Assembly: GCA_029259935.1 (NCBI GenBank)
Contig: JAJDEH010000262.1
Span: 1 to 9,171 of the forward strand
Direction of reading: 5' to 3'
DNA: 9,171 nucleotides
Origin: Planctomycetota bacterium
GTDB lineage: Bacteria > Planctomycetota > Planctomycetia > Pirellulales > Pirellulaceae
The notes below the pieces were generated by a model, which was not told the DNA's origin, made no database searches, and saw nothing but the letters and a program-made list of their open reading frames with translations. A program made the position numbers and the translations under genes. Shown in pieces: positions 1-7,556 of this stretch. Position 1 is the first letter of the stretch. Each line of letters opens with the position of its first letter.

Positions 1-291
1 GTGGACGACAAGTGGATGCAAACACCGCGGGGCATTCTGCCGCTACGGCGATTCTTCGTTGGAGGTACGCAAACCGCCGGTGGCGAAGATGTCGCTTGGG
101 ACAAGATTCGCATCAAGCTTCAGGAAATCATCGATCACGAAGACAAGGCGAAGCCTTACAGTGACGACCAATTGGTTGACAAACTGAAGAATCAGGGCCT
201 TACGGTCGCGCGGCGGACCGTGACCAAGTATCGCAAGAAGATGAGCATCCCAAGTTCGCGACAACGACGTGAATGGACGGACAAGCCATAG
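1..291 (+). CDS. rpoN: RNA polymerase sigma-54 factor, C-terminal end (5' truncated by window)
   Basis: This is the last 96 residues of sigma-54, the alternative sigma factor that recognises -24/-12 promoters and needs an AAA+ activator to open DNA. The visible part begins in the core-binding/DNA-binding junction, where [13 protein letters not shown] (residues 7-19) is the family's typical motif. It continues through the helix-turn-helix region ([16 protein letters not shown], about 51-66) to the RpoN box [10 protein letters not shown] at residues 70-79, which contacts the -24 element; the usual consensus is ARRTVAKYRE. After the conserved IPSS.QRR end there is a short tail, EWTDKP. The real start lies upstream of the window, so the GTG at base 1 is internal. 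The next gene on the same strand begins about 50 bases downstream. Identification is firm from the RpoN box. Confidence 0.96.
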   Translation: MDDKWMQTPRGILPLRRFFVGGTQTAGGEDVAWDKIRIKLQEIIDHEDKAKPYSDDQLVDKLKNQGLTVARRTVTKYRKKMSIPSSRQRREWTDKP

Positions 292-343
292 TCGCTCGAC
301 AATCGCTGCTTGATATTTTTGGCCTGTTGAATTGAGGTGCCAG

Positions 344-589
344 TTGGGTTCTTTTGCGGAGAGGTTCAACTCAAGCCGTGGTGACCTGGTCTACTTGGTC
401 CGTGGAACTGACAATGGACGCAAGGCGTGGCACTATGTCCTCGTGGACAAATTGAAGCTGCCGATTTTTCTGAAAAAGATCGAAACCGGGTCGCTGGACC
501 TGGCGGATTACGGTGCGGTACTCGCTTCAGGCTGGGGAGAAGATCCGCCCGAATCGGTGAAGAAGAGTATTAGTGAGCAGTATTCTTAA
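344..589 (+). CDS. small conserved-looking protein of unknown function, probable TTG start
   Basis: I do not recognise a named family. The predicted product is about 81 residues, soluble, with no signal peptide or membrane segment. It looks like a real folded protein: a strand-rich start (GDLVYLVRGTDNG, then AWHYVLVDKLKLPIFL), a middle LDLADYGAVLASGWGEDPP, and an amphipathic charged C-terminus (SVKKSISEQYS). There is no ATG near the front. An in-frame stop at 311-313 limits the start to TTG 332 or TTG 344. I chose 344 because GAGGTG at 334-339 is well spaced as a ribosome binding site. The first 11 or so residues are low in character, so the true domain probably begins at SSRGDLVYL. It follows rpoN by 52 bases on the same strand and may be cotranscribed. 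An alternative is a remnant whose original ATG has decayed. Confidence 0.65.
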   Translation: MGSFAERFNSSRGDLVYLVRGTDNGRKAWHYVLVDKLKLPIFLKKIETGSLDLADYGAVLASGWGEDPPESVKKSISEQYS

Positions 590-770
590 CTGCGGTCCCA
601 AGAGAAAACCTCTCGGAACTCAAGCCGCGTGTGCGCAACGAAAGTTGGGCCGCCCCTGGCTGTACCGCTCGGCGACCGACCGGAATTCAAACGGGTTCAT
701 GTGCGGACACCGATCTAGGAATCACCGGGCTCCTTTTGGTTGCTGGGGCGCGCCGTGCAATTCGATTATA

Positions 771-793
771 GATGCGTTCAACGACAACGCATA
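771..793. terminator. inverted repeat, possible weak terminator of the efflux operon
   Basis: A perfect 7-base inverted repeat, ATGCGTT (772-778) and AACGCAT (786-792), is separated by 7 bases. It lies 28 bases beyond the stop codon of the minus-strand RND gene and about 180 bases after the small plus-strand gene, so it sits where transcription from both sides should end. Neither strand has a run of T after the stem, so it is not a classic intrinsic terminator. The remainder of 590-819 shows nothing I can name. Confidence 0.3.
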
Positions 794-819
794 TCGATAG
801 CGACTCAAGCGAGGCTGGA

Positions 820-3800
820 CTATTCAGCATCCAGTGGATCCGCGGCCGCTTCGTCGCTGGCTAAATGCGCGACAGCGCCTCGGCCCGCGGTCCAAAACAG
901 CGCGGGACGCACGAAGAACTCCAAGAGCGTGGAACTGATAAGTCCGCCGATGATGACGGTTGCCACGGGATAGAGGATTTCCTTGCCGGACTCGCCGCCG
1001 AAAATTACTAGCGGCAAGAGGCCAATCCCCGACGTCAGCGCCGTCATCAAAACCGGAGCCACGCGTTCCTGACCCGCGCGAACCACCATATCTTCGGTCA
1101 ACTGCTCGCCTTCATGCTTCAAGAGGTGCAGGTAATGGGAAATCAGGAGGATGCCGTTGCGCGAGGCAATTCCGGCCAATGTGATGAACCCCACCATGCT
1201 CGGCACGCTCAAGTCTTGGCCAGTCAGCAACAGCGCCGCCACGCCGCCGATCGCCGCCATCGGCAGAGCGACCATGACCTGCAAGGCAAGATTCACGGAT
1301 CGAAACAGGCTGTACAGCACCAACAAGATACCGATCAGCGAGATGCTGCTCAGTATCAGCAGACGGCGAGTGGCAGCTTGCTCGCTTTCAAACTGCCCTC
1401 CGTATTCAATGTAGTAGCCCGATCCGAGTTTCGACAATCGTTCGGCGACGGGCTCCAGCTTTTTCTGAATGTCGTCGCGAACGTCGCTCAGCGCCCGTCC
1501 GGACGCGTTGCATTGGACGACGATCCGCCGGCTGCCTTTTTCGCGATTGATGGCGTTGGGGCCAACTCGGTTGGGGATCACATCCGCCACGTCTGCAAGT
1601 GGAACATGACCGCTAGAAGGCAGCGACAGTGACAGCGATTGTAGAGCTTGGGGGTCATTTCGAAAACGGTCGTCAAAACGCACCACGACGTCAAACCACC
1701 GCTGGCGGTCCAGGTATTGCGAAACCGTTCTGCCTTGCATGGCCGTTTCGACCACGTGGTTGACGTCGCCCGGTGTAAGCCCGCGCAGCGCCAGTTTGCG
1801 GCGGTCCGAGCGGATTTGCAATTGCGGCACGAGTACTAGCTGTTCGACCGCTAGGTCGTCGACTCCCTCGGTGTCGGTGATGGCGGCGCGGATTTCTTCC
1901 GCCGTATTCCGCAATACGTCCAAGTCGTCGCCGTAAACTTTGATCGCGATCTGGGCCTTGACGCCCGAGAGCATATGCGACATCAGGTGCGAGATCGGCT
2001 GCTCGGTGGTCACCCTGCCGGAAGTGCTTTCCACACCGGGCACTTTGTCGATCGCGTCGCGAATGAGGACAAGCTGCTGCTCCCGCGTGTGGGGCGATTC
2101 ATGATCGATATCCAGCAGCAGTTCTGAAAATCCAACGCCCGCCACGTGCTCGTCTTCTTCGGCGCGCCCGGTGCGCCGGCCTACTTGTTTCACGTCGTCC
2201 AGTTCGAGCAGAGCGAGGTCGACTTGACGGGCGATTTGATCCGACTGTTCCAGCGAAGTCTCCGGCGGCAGTGCCACGCTGACCTGTACACTGCCCTCGT
2301 TGAACGGCGGTAAGAAGTTTCGTCCCAAGGTCGCCAAGACGATCAAACTGGCGACGGCCAACGCACCGGCGCAGCCAAGTACCAGCCAACGCAAACGGAC
2401 GCTCCAGCGGATCACGTTTCCGGCGACCGCCCGCAGGGCACTCAACAAAGCCCCTTCCTTTTCGCGTTCCATAAACCGCGCTTGGGGCAGCAACCAGTAG
2501 GACAACACGGGTGTCACCGTCAGCGATACCAACAGCGACGCCAGAATGGAAACGATGTAGGCGATACCCAGCGGCGTGAACAAGCGGCCCGGCATGCCGC
2601 TGAGGGCGAATAGGGGAATGAAAACCAACACGACCAACATTGTGGCGAAGACGATCGAATTGCGAACCTCGACGCTGGCCTGATACACAACCACTAGCGC
2701 CGGCTTGGGGTTCGTCGCGTGCCGGTTCTCGCGCAGCCGGCGGTAAATGTTCTCGACATCGACAATGGCGTCGTCGACGAGTTCTCCAATGGCGACCGCA
2801 ATGCCACCCAGCGTCATTGTATTGATGGAGAGGTCAAACCAACGAAACACCAAGACGGTGACTGCCAATGATAAGGGGATCGCCGTCAACGTAATCAAGG
2901 TGGTGCGGAAGTTCAGCAAAAACACAAACAGAATAATGACCACGAGAATGCCGCCATCGCGGAGCGCATCCAACACATTCTTGATAGCCCGGTCGATGAA
3001 CCTATCCATCCGATAGACTTCCGGATTGACGCGCACATCGGGAGGCAGCGACTTTTGCAGATCATCAAGTTCGGTCACTACTTCGCGGGTCAGTCGACGC
3101 GTGTCCGCGCCGGGTTGCTTCACAACCACCAACATGACGGCGGGCTTGGCATCAAGAGCGGCGCGGCCGATTGGTATCTGAGGTCCTTCGACAACGCGAG
3201 CTACCTGATGCAATTGAACGGGAGGGGTGCGGCTGCCATCGACGACCAGTGTTTCGAGTTGTTCCGGCGATTCAATGCGTCCCAGAATGCGCACCAGCCG
3301 GCGGTTCGATCCCGCGTCCAGATAGCCGCCGGTCGCGTTCTCATTCGCGCTGGAGATCGCGTCTTCGACTTGATGCAAGGTCACGTTCAGCCGCCGCAAT
3401 CGACGTGGATTGACCAGGACTTGTACTTGCCGTTTGCCCCCCTTTTCGCCGCCGATGGCGAACACCTGAGCAACGCCTTTGACGTTCTTTAACCGCCGCG
3501 TCACGAGCCAATCGGCATAGTCGCGCAGCTCAAGCATCGTGGTGGGTGGCCGGTCGGCGGCGGAATCATCAGGGCTTTCGACCGACATGGCAATCAGCAT
3601 GATTTGGCCCATGATCGACGAAATGGGAGCCAGTTGCGGCTGCACTCCCGCCGGCATGTTCCGTTCGACCGCCGTCAGCCGCTCGCTGACCACTTGCCGG
3701 TCGGTGTAGATATCGGTGCCCCAGGCAAACTCGACGAAGATCACTGAGATGCCGATGCCGGCCGAACTGCGCACCGCCTCGACGCCGGTTGCCCCGCGCA

Positions 3801-4017
3801 TTTCCGCCTCGATGGGCACGTTGATCAGCGTTTCGATCTCTTCAGGCGCGAGACCGGGAGCTTCGGTGATGATCACGACGCGCGGACGGTCCAAGTCGGG
3901 AAAAACATCAACTGGCAGGCGTGTGGCTTCCCAAATTCCAACCCCCAACAGCACGATCGCGAATACCGCGACGATAATCGGCTGGCGGAGCGAGAATTTA
4001 ATGATCGAATTGAGCAT
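820..4017 (-). CDS. heavy-metal-efflux RND transporter, CzcA/CusA family
   Basis: This inner-membrane proton-driven pump exports metal ions through a tripartite complex with the two upstream genes. The product is about 1065 residues, the normal family length. It starts at ATG 4017 (MLNSIIKFSLRQP, the usual family N-terminus); a TTG five codons earlier directly follows a stop and is less likely. The layout is that of RND pumps: TM1 at about 15-31, a large periplasmic loop, TM2-6 at about 355-510, TM7 at about 544-562, a second loop, and TM8-12 at about 885-1040. The TM4 motif AIGELVDDAIVDVEN (about 409-423) keeps the proton-relay Asp and Glu and adds extra acids. The metal-family marker GRTGRAEEDEH is at about 613-624. 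Positions matching the CusA methionine triad appear to be His/Met, Leu and Ser, so Cu(I)/Ag(I) specificity is not supported. It is last in the operon, 50 bases after the adaptor. The exact substrate is unknown. Confidence 0.93.
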   Translation of the reverse strand: MLNSIIKFSLRQPIIVAVFAIVLLGVGIWEATRLPVDVFPDLDRPRVVIITEAPGLAPEEIETLINVPIEAEMRGATGVEAVRSSAGIGISVIFVEFAWGTDIYTDRQVVSERLTAVERNMPAGVQPQLAPISSIMGQIMLIAMSVESPDDSAADRPPTTMLELRDYADWLVTRRLKNVKGVAQVFAIGGEKGGKRQVQVLVNPRRLRRLNVTLHQVEDAISSANENATGGYLDAGSNRRLVRILGRIESPEQLETLVVDGSRTPPVQLHQVARVVEGPQIPIGRAALDAKPAVMLVVVKQPGADTRRLTREVVTELDDLQKSLPPDVRVNPEVYRMDRFIDRAIKNVLDALRDGGILVVIILFVFLLNFRTTLITLTAIPLSLAVTVLVFRWFDLSINTMTLGGIAVAIGELVDDAIVDVENIYRRLRENRHATNPKPALVVVYQASVEVRNSIVFATMLVVLVFIPLFALSGMPGRLFTPLGIAYIVSILASLLVSLTVTPVLSYWLLPQARFMEREKEGALLSALRAVAGNVIRWSVRLRWLVLGCAGALAVASLIVLATLGRNFLPPFNEGSVQVSVALPPETSLEQSDQIARQVDLALLELDDVKQVGRRTGRAEEDEHVAGVGFSELLLDIDHESPHTREQQLVLIRDAIDKVPGVESTSGRVTTEQPISHLMSHMLSGVKAQIAIKVYGDDLDVLRNTAEEIRAAITDTEGVDDLAVEQLVLVPQLQIRSDRRKLALRGLTPGDVNHVVETAMQGRTVSQYLDRQRWFDVVVRFDDRFRNDPQALQSLSLSLPSSGHVPLADVADVIPNRVGPNAINREKGSRRIVVQCNASGRALSDVRDDIQKKLEPVAERLSKLGSGYYIEYGGQFESEQAATRRLLILSSISLIGILLVLYSLFRSVNLALQVMVALPMAAIGGVAALLLTGQDLSVPSMVGFITLAGIASRNGILLISHYLHLLKHEGEQLTEDMVVRAGQERVAPVLMTALTSGIGLLPLVIFGGESGKEILYPVATVIIGGLISSTLLEFFVRPALFWTAGRGAVAHLASDEAAADPLDAE

Positions 4018-4067
4018 CAGACGAGGAAGCAATTAGAGGTTGAAATACAGGTCCGCGCCATCTTCGA

Positions 4068-5447
4068 CTAGTGAGAGTGTCCTGCATGGCTGTTTTCGAC
4101 CGGACCACGCGCCCGATTCAACAAAGAAAGCTGTAGTTGATACGCCGCCGACATGGCGATCGATTTGCCCTCGTAGGTTTTCACCTCTTCGCCCAACACA
4201 CACTGTTCCTCGTCACGATAAATGACGGTGACTTCACGGCGCAGAAACTTGTCGCCGCTAACCTGAAAGATGTAATTATCCAAGCCATCGATGGCCACCG
4301 CCTCGACAGGCACGACCAAGGCTTGCGGAAAAGATTGCACGGGAACTCGAAGCTCCACGCGTTGTCCAGGAATGAACTGCAAGGGCGGGTAGGGCCGATC
4401 CTTAGCCTTCTTTGGCATCGGGTTGATGTTGTCCAAATCGACGTAAAACCGAGCCGACCGTGATGCAGAATCGACGACCGGGTCGATATTGACGATCGGC
4501 AGTCCGTCGCGAATAGTTTGAGTACCGATGCTTGAATCCACGACGGCCTGTACTTTTTGGCCTTCGCTCTTGGCCCGTCGCACGGCAGCTAAATCACGTT
4601 CAAATGCCTGGCCTTCGATATACAGGTGGCGAAAGTCGCCAAGGCGGCAAAGCAGGTCGCCCACGTCGACATGCTGTCCCGGACTCACCAGCAGCCGCTC
4701 CATGATGAATCCGCTCGGCGTTTTCCCTTCGGATCGCTGCATTTCCGGCGCGACGATTTGAATTTTCACGATTAGCGACCGCGATTTGTGCTCCGTTTCA
4801 CTGCCTTCGTCGATCTTTCGGTGATGCTCGCGATGGCGCTCGACCAGCGTTTCGACGGCGTTAGGGTCAAGCCCCAACAGCACGAGCATCTGCTTTCGCG
4901 ATTCGACCGTGTGTTCAAGATGGCTCAATTCATACTGCTGCTTGAGCAACCGAGTGCCAGCGACCGCACCAGGACTCTTCGTCTCAAGTTCTTTAAGTCG
5001 GGTGAGTTCCGCGCGGACGACCTCCTGTTTGGCCAACGCGTCGAGCAAGTCCAGTTGATGCTGGATGGCCTCTTCGTGAACCAAGCCCATCTCGAACAAC
5101 GGTTCACCGGGCCAAACCGCCTGTCCGTCCAAAACATGAATTCGCGCAATTTCGCCTGACGATTTGGCGGTAACATCGCGCTGGGTCAGACCTGGAATCT
5201 TGACGACTTGGCCTGGGATGTTGATGAACCGCGCATAGTCGCTGCGTTGCAGTTTGCGGACTTCGATGTTCATGGATTTCTGGGCATGGTCGCTCACTTC
5301 TAGGACATCCGCCGGCAGTGGCCCGTGATCGTGACCCGCGTGAGGGTCATCCGGCTGGTCTTCCCCACCGGCTCCCAGGCCACACCCAGACAATGTCAGC
5401 GCGACCGCGATGAGTGCCGTCCACGAGAGAGGCATCAAAATTCGCAT
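4068..5447 (-). CDS. efflux RND periplasmic adaptor lipoprotein, CzcB/CusB type
   Basis: This membrane-fusion protein links the RND pump to the outer-membrane factor. The product is about 459 residues. I chose ATG 5447 because it gives a textbook lipoprotein signal, MRILMPLSWTALIAVALTLSGC, with lipobox LSGC and Cys22 as the acylated residue. GTG 5498 or ATG 5495 would add about 16-17 residues and has a GAGG upstream, so it remains possible. Right after the lipid anchor comes a His-rich stretch with HAGHDH (36-41). The first lipoyl half (SSGEIARIHVLDGQAVWPGEPLFEMG) leads into a helical hairpin with many Leu, Glu and Arg residues. The second lipoyl half (ERLLVSPGQHVDVGDLL) and the beta-barrel and membrane-proximal domains follow. 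The C-terminus ends in HAGHSH (454-459), echoing the N-terminal motif and suggesting metal binding. It lies between the outer-membrane factor and the pump in one operon. Confidence 0.93.
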   Translation of the reverse strand: MRILMPLSWTALIAVALTLSGCGLGAGGEDQPDDPHAGHDHGPLPADVLEVSDHAQKSMNIEVRKLQRSDYARFINIPGQVVKIPGLTQRDVTAKSSGEIARIHVLDGQAVWPGEPLFEMGLVHEEAIQHQLDLLDALAKQEVVRAELTRLKELETKSPGAVAGTRLLKQQYELSHLEHTVESRKQMLVLLGLDPNAVETLVERHREHHRKIDEGSETEHKSRSLIVKIQIVAPEMQRSEGKTPSGFIMERLLVSPGQHVDVGDLLCRLGDFRHLYIEGQAFERDLAAVRRAKSEGQKVQAVVDSSIGTQTIRDGLPIVNIDPVVDSASRSARFYVDLDNINPMPKKAKDRPYPPLQFIPGQRVELRVPVQSFPQALVVPVEAVAIDGLDNYIFQVSGDKFLRREVTVIYRDEEQCVLGEEVKTYEGKSIAMSAAYQLQLSLLNRARGPVENSHAGHSH

Positions 5448-5575
5448 TGCCCATGTGTCACGAACGCTAAGGGGAAAACCCAGAAGTGGCCACATCACCA
5501 ATGAACCTCAAAGAGGGCACGAATCGAGAGTGGAAAAGAAGTAAATCGCCGCGGCTACATTCCATCCAGGCTCGA

Positions 5576-7078
5576 TCAACTGTCTCGCAATAGATAACCT
5601 TCGATCTCAGCGATCGCGGTCCACGCTTGGCGCAACGACTCAATATACGTCAAATTCGCCTCGAAGTAGCTACGCTGGGCGACCAACAAATCCAGATAAC
5701 TGGTTTCCTGGGCTTCGTACAAAGCCGTGGCGACCGTCAACGCCTTTTGTGTATTCTCAAGGATTCCGCCCGTTTGGGAATAGCGGTCCGCCTGATTGCG
5801 GGCAATTTGATATCGCTGGAAAGCATGCGACAGTTTGCCCATCTGCTCTAGCTCTGATCGGCCAACAGCCAGTCGGGCGGCGACCAAAACGGCCTTGGCC
5901 TGTTGAATGCCGCCTTGATTACGGTCAAAAACGGGCAAGGGCATTTTCAGCACCAGATTCGCGTTCGTGCTGTTGGTCCCTTGATCTGATTGGACGACCG
6001 CTTCGATATCAACATTGGGAGTCGGCTCGGCAACGGCTCGGCGCAGGGCTCGCTGAGCACGCTCGACTTCGATCCAAGCCGCGGCGACGTCTGGGCTGCC
6101 TTGCAATACTTCAGCACGGGTCTGTTCCCAAGACAGGTTCGGCAGGTTGCGGTCCAAGCGCCCGGCGACCCAAACTGTCTGCATTCCTGGTTGCCCCAAC
6201 ACCGCCGATAGACGCCGCCAGGCCGCGATTCGTTCCGCCCGCCGATTGGCGAGGGCGACGTTCGCCAAATCGCCTTGAACGCGGGCTTGTAGCTGTGTCG
6301 ACAGATTGATATCACCTGTCGCGCGCAGGACATCGGACATCTGGGACGTCTTTTTACCGATGCGAACGAGTTCTTCGGTCAATGAGATCTTCTTTTGGGC
6401 GGCGAGTGTTTCGTAGAAGTGGGCCCGTACATCAGCCCGCAATTTCAAACGCACTGCACGCAATCGCTGCTCGGCCGCGCGAATTTCCTGAGCCGCGATA
6501 CTTCTATTGAGCGCCAGCTTGTGGCCCCGCACGAATTCTTGACCCAGCAGAAAGCCGTTCTGCTCGGCCTGCCCTCCGCTGCCCAGTTGTTGTCCCGAAT
6601 AGCCGATGGTCGGATTAGGCCACAGTCCTACTTGAACCCACTTTCCGCGCGTTGCCCGCAGGCGAGCTTCCGCTTCCGGAATCGCGGGGTTATTCATCAA
6701 GGCAATGTGATACATCGATTCGAGATCAAAAAATGCGTCCGAGTTCCCTCGCGGCGCTTCATTCGCGCCTGAAACGAGCGGCAATTCCTCGGCGGGCGTC
6801 ACCGTCGCCTCACTTTGCAGACTGACGGGGCGGATCAGCGCCGCTCTCAAACCGGGTGACTCCACACCTTGGTGGTGAAGTTGAACGTCGGTTTGAAGGG
6901 CCCGGACGTTTTGGGACACGAAGCCACTACGGGCGGGGAATTCTGAACTGGATGCGAGTTCGCCTTGGTCGCCGCCCCGGTGGATGGACGCAGCCTTGTA
7001 TCGACCCGCTGTTTGCGCGCAGCCCGTCAACAGTGCGAAGCTGGCCATAATCAGGAAGGCGGTGTCCGTTGATTTCAT
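5576..7078 (-). CDS. outer-membrane efflux factor, CzcC/TolC family lipoprotein
   Basis: This is the outer-membrane duct of the tripartite efflux complex, about 500 residues long. Start ATG 7078 is preferred over the TTG immediately before it. The signal peptide MKSTDTAFLIMASFALLTGC ends in lipobox LLTGC (Cys20), as in other lipidated TolC-like proteins. About 90 residues of low-complexity linker follow. Two outer-membrane-efflux repeats come next. The first begins near LESMYHIALMNNPAIPEAEARLRA, with the family's NP..GYSG strand (WPNPTIGYSG). The second begins near SWEQTRAEVLQGSPDVAAAWIEVERAQ, with LVLKMPLPVFDRNQGG as the conserved second-repeat strand. The C-terminus (TSYLDLLVAQRSYFEANLTYIESL) is typical of the family. 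It is the first gene of the operon; the adaptor start is about 130 bases downstream. No Shine-Dalgarno sequence is seen, and a GC-rich hairpin sits 12 bases before the start. Confidence 0.93.
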   Translation of the reverse strand: MKSTDTAFLIMASFALLTGCAQTAGRYKAASIHRGGDQGELASSSEFPARSGFVSQNVRALQTDVQLHHQGVESPGLRAALIRPVSLQSEATVTPAEELPLVSGANEAPRGNSDAFFDLESMYHIALMNNPAIPEAEARLRATRGKWVQVGLWPNPTIGYSGQQLGSGGQAEQNGFLLGQEFVRGHKLALNRSIAAQEIRAAEQRLRAVRLKLRADVRAHFYETLAAQKKISLTEELVRIGKKTSQMSDVLRATGDINLSTQLQARVQGDLANVALANRRAERIAAWRRLSAVLGQPGMQTVWVAGRLDRNLPNLSWEQTRAEVLQGSPDVAAAWIEVERAQRALRRAVAEPTPNVDIEAVVQSDQGTNSTNANLVLKMPLPVFDRNQGGIQQAKAVLVAARLAVGRSELEQMGKLSHAFQRYQIARNQADRYSQTGGILENTQKALTVATALYEAQETSYLDLLVAQRSYFEANLTYIESLRQAWTAIAEIEGYLLRDS

Positions 7079-7090
7079 CAAATAATCATT

Positions 7091-7106
7091 GCCGGCGGAA
7101 GCCGGC
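7091..7106 (-). promoter_or_regulatory. GC-rich hairpin in the leader of the outer-membrane factor gene
   Basis: GCCGGC, a four-base loop and a second GCCGGC form a perfect 6-bp all-GC stem. In the efflux transcript the loop reads UUCC and the stem ends 12 bases before the ATG, where a ribosome binding site would be expected. In the opposite strand the loop is GGAA, a GNRA tetraloop. It could affect translation or mRNA stability if the transcript starts upstream of it. GCCGGC is itself a palindrome, so a protein site or chance in GC-rich DNA is also possible. Confidence 0.4.
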
Positions 7107-7171
7107 CGAGCGTTATGTTGGAGGTAGGGTCAATCTTCCAGGGCGTCGGCCCGGCGATCGGAAACCATCTG

Positions 7172-7199
7172 TGGTGACCATCGTGTGGTGAACATCGTG
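7172..7199. repeat. 14-base tandem repeat, two copies, possible operator
   Basis: TGGTGACCATCGTG (7172-7185) is followed directly by TGGTGAACATCGTG (7186-7199), with one mismatch in 14. A partial third unit, ACCATCTG, precedes them at 7164-7171. The repeat lies about 95-120 bases upstream of the outer-membrane factor start, in a region expected to carry promoter sites. A period of 14 is not a whole helical turn pair, so a cooperative operator is only one reading; replication slippage is another. Confidence 0.55.
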
Positions 7200-7533
7200 C
7201 AGGGAATCCGTCAGAGGGGCGACGTCTCTTCGTTCCATATAGACGGCGTCCCACTCCATTCCCTCACTATCCTTCGGTCAGAAATAGGTGGCGAAATCCG
7301 TGGATCTCGCGGAATTCGGATGATGCCGCCTCGGCGCGTAAACCGTATGAATGGAAGCGATTCCACAACGAACAAAACGGAGAAGGTTGTCTGGGCAAAT
7401 CGTACGGGTCGTAGGGAAACCGGCGGGTCGCGAGTTCCTGGTAGAGTGAACGTCGTGGGCGATTTACAATTCGAGAGCCTGGTAATTCAGAATCCGTGCG
7501 AGACACGCGCGGGTCGTTTGCGGCCCCCTTCCG

Positions 7534-7550
7534 TTAAGGAGTTAAGGAGA
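7534..7550 (+). promoter_or_regulatory. doubled Shine-Dalgarno sequence of the cupin gene
   Basis: TTAAGGAG occurs twice in direct tandem (7534-7541 and 7542-7549). The second copy, AAGGAGA, lies 6 bases before ATG 7557, an ideal spacing. This fixes the cupin start and excludes the longer open frame that begins at 7185. It is the strongest ribosome binding site in the window, in contrast to the efflux genes, which lack one. Confidence 0.8.
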
Positions 7551-7556
7551 AACCTT

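Larger units (their letters stand above)
7079..7556. promoter_or_regulatory. divergent intergenic control region between efflux operon and cupin gene
   Basis: These 478 bases separate the minus-strand efflux operon from the plus-strand cupin gene and must hold both promoters. The frame upstream of the cupin is open back to 7185, but the encoded residues are Arg- and Gly-rich without recognisable features, so I treat it as non-coding. Visible elements are the hairpin at 7091-7106, the tandem repeat at 7172-7199 and the doubled ribosome binding site at 7534-7550, each listed separately. A TTGACC hexamer reading on the minus strand (7128-7133) could be a -35 box, but no fitting -10 lies 16-19 bases downstream. 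No MerR-type dyad was found. Confidence 0.6.

Noticed and set aside
573..800. Plus-strand open frame of 75 codons overlapping the end of the small gene
   Set aside because: Its residues are Cys-, Arg- and Asn-rich with no family pattern, it overlaps a better gene, and it has no ribosome binding site.
820..7078. Many plus-strand open frames of 60-190 codons opposite the efflux genes
   Set aside because: They are antisense shadows of three clearly recognised proteins and have no family features or ribosome binding sites.
7104..7133. MerR-type metal-responsive promoter upstream of the efflux operon
   Set aside because: A TTGACC hexamer reads on the minus strand, but there is no -10 at 19-20 bases and no dyad between.
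7185..7556. N-terminal extension of the cupin back to a GTG at 7185
   Set aside because: The strong ribosome binding site and ATG at 7557 explain the cupin, which is complete from there; the extension is Arg/Gly-rich without recognisable motifs.
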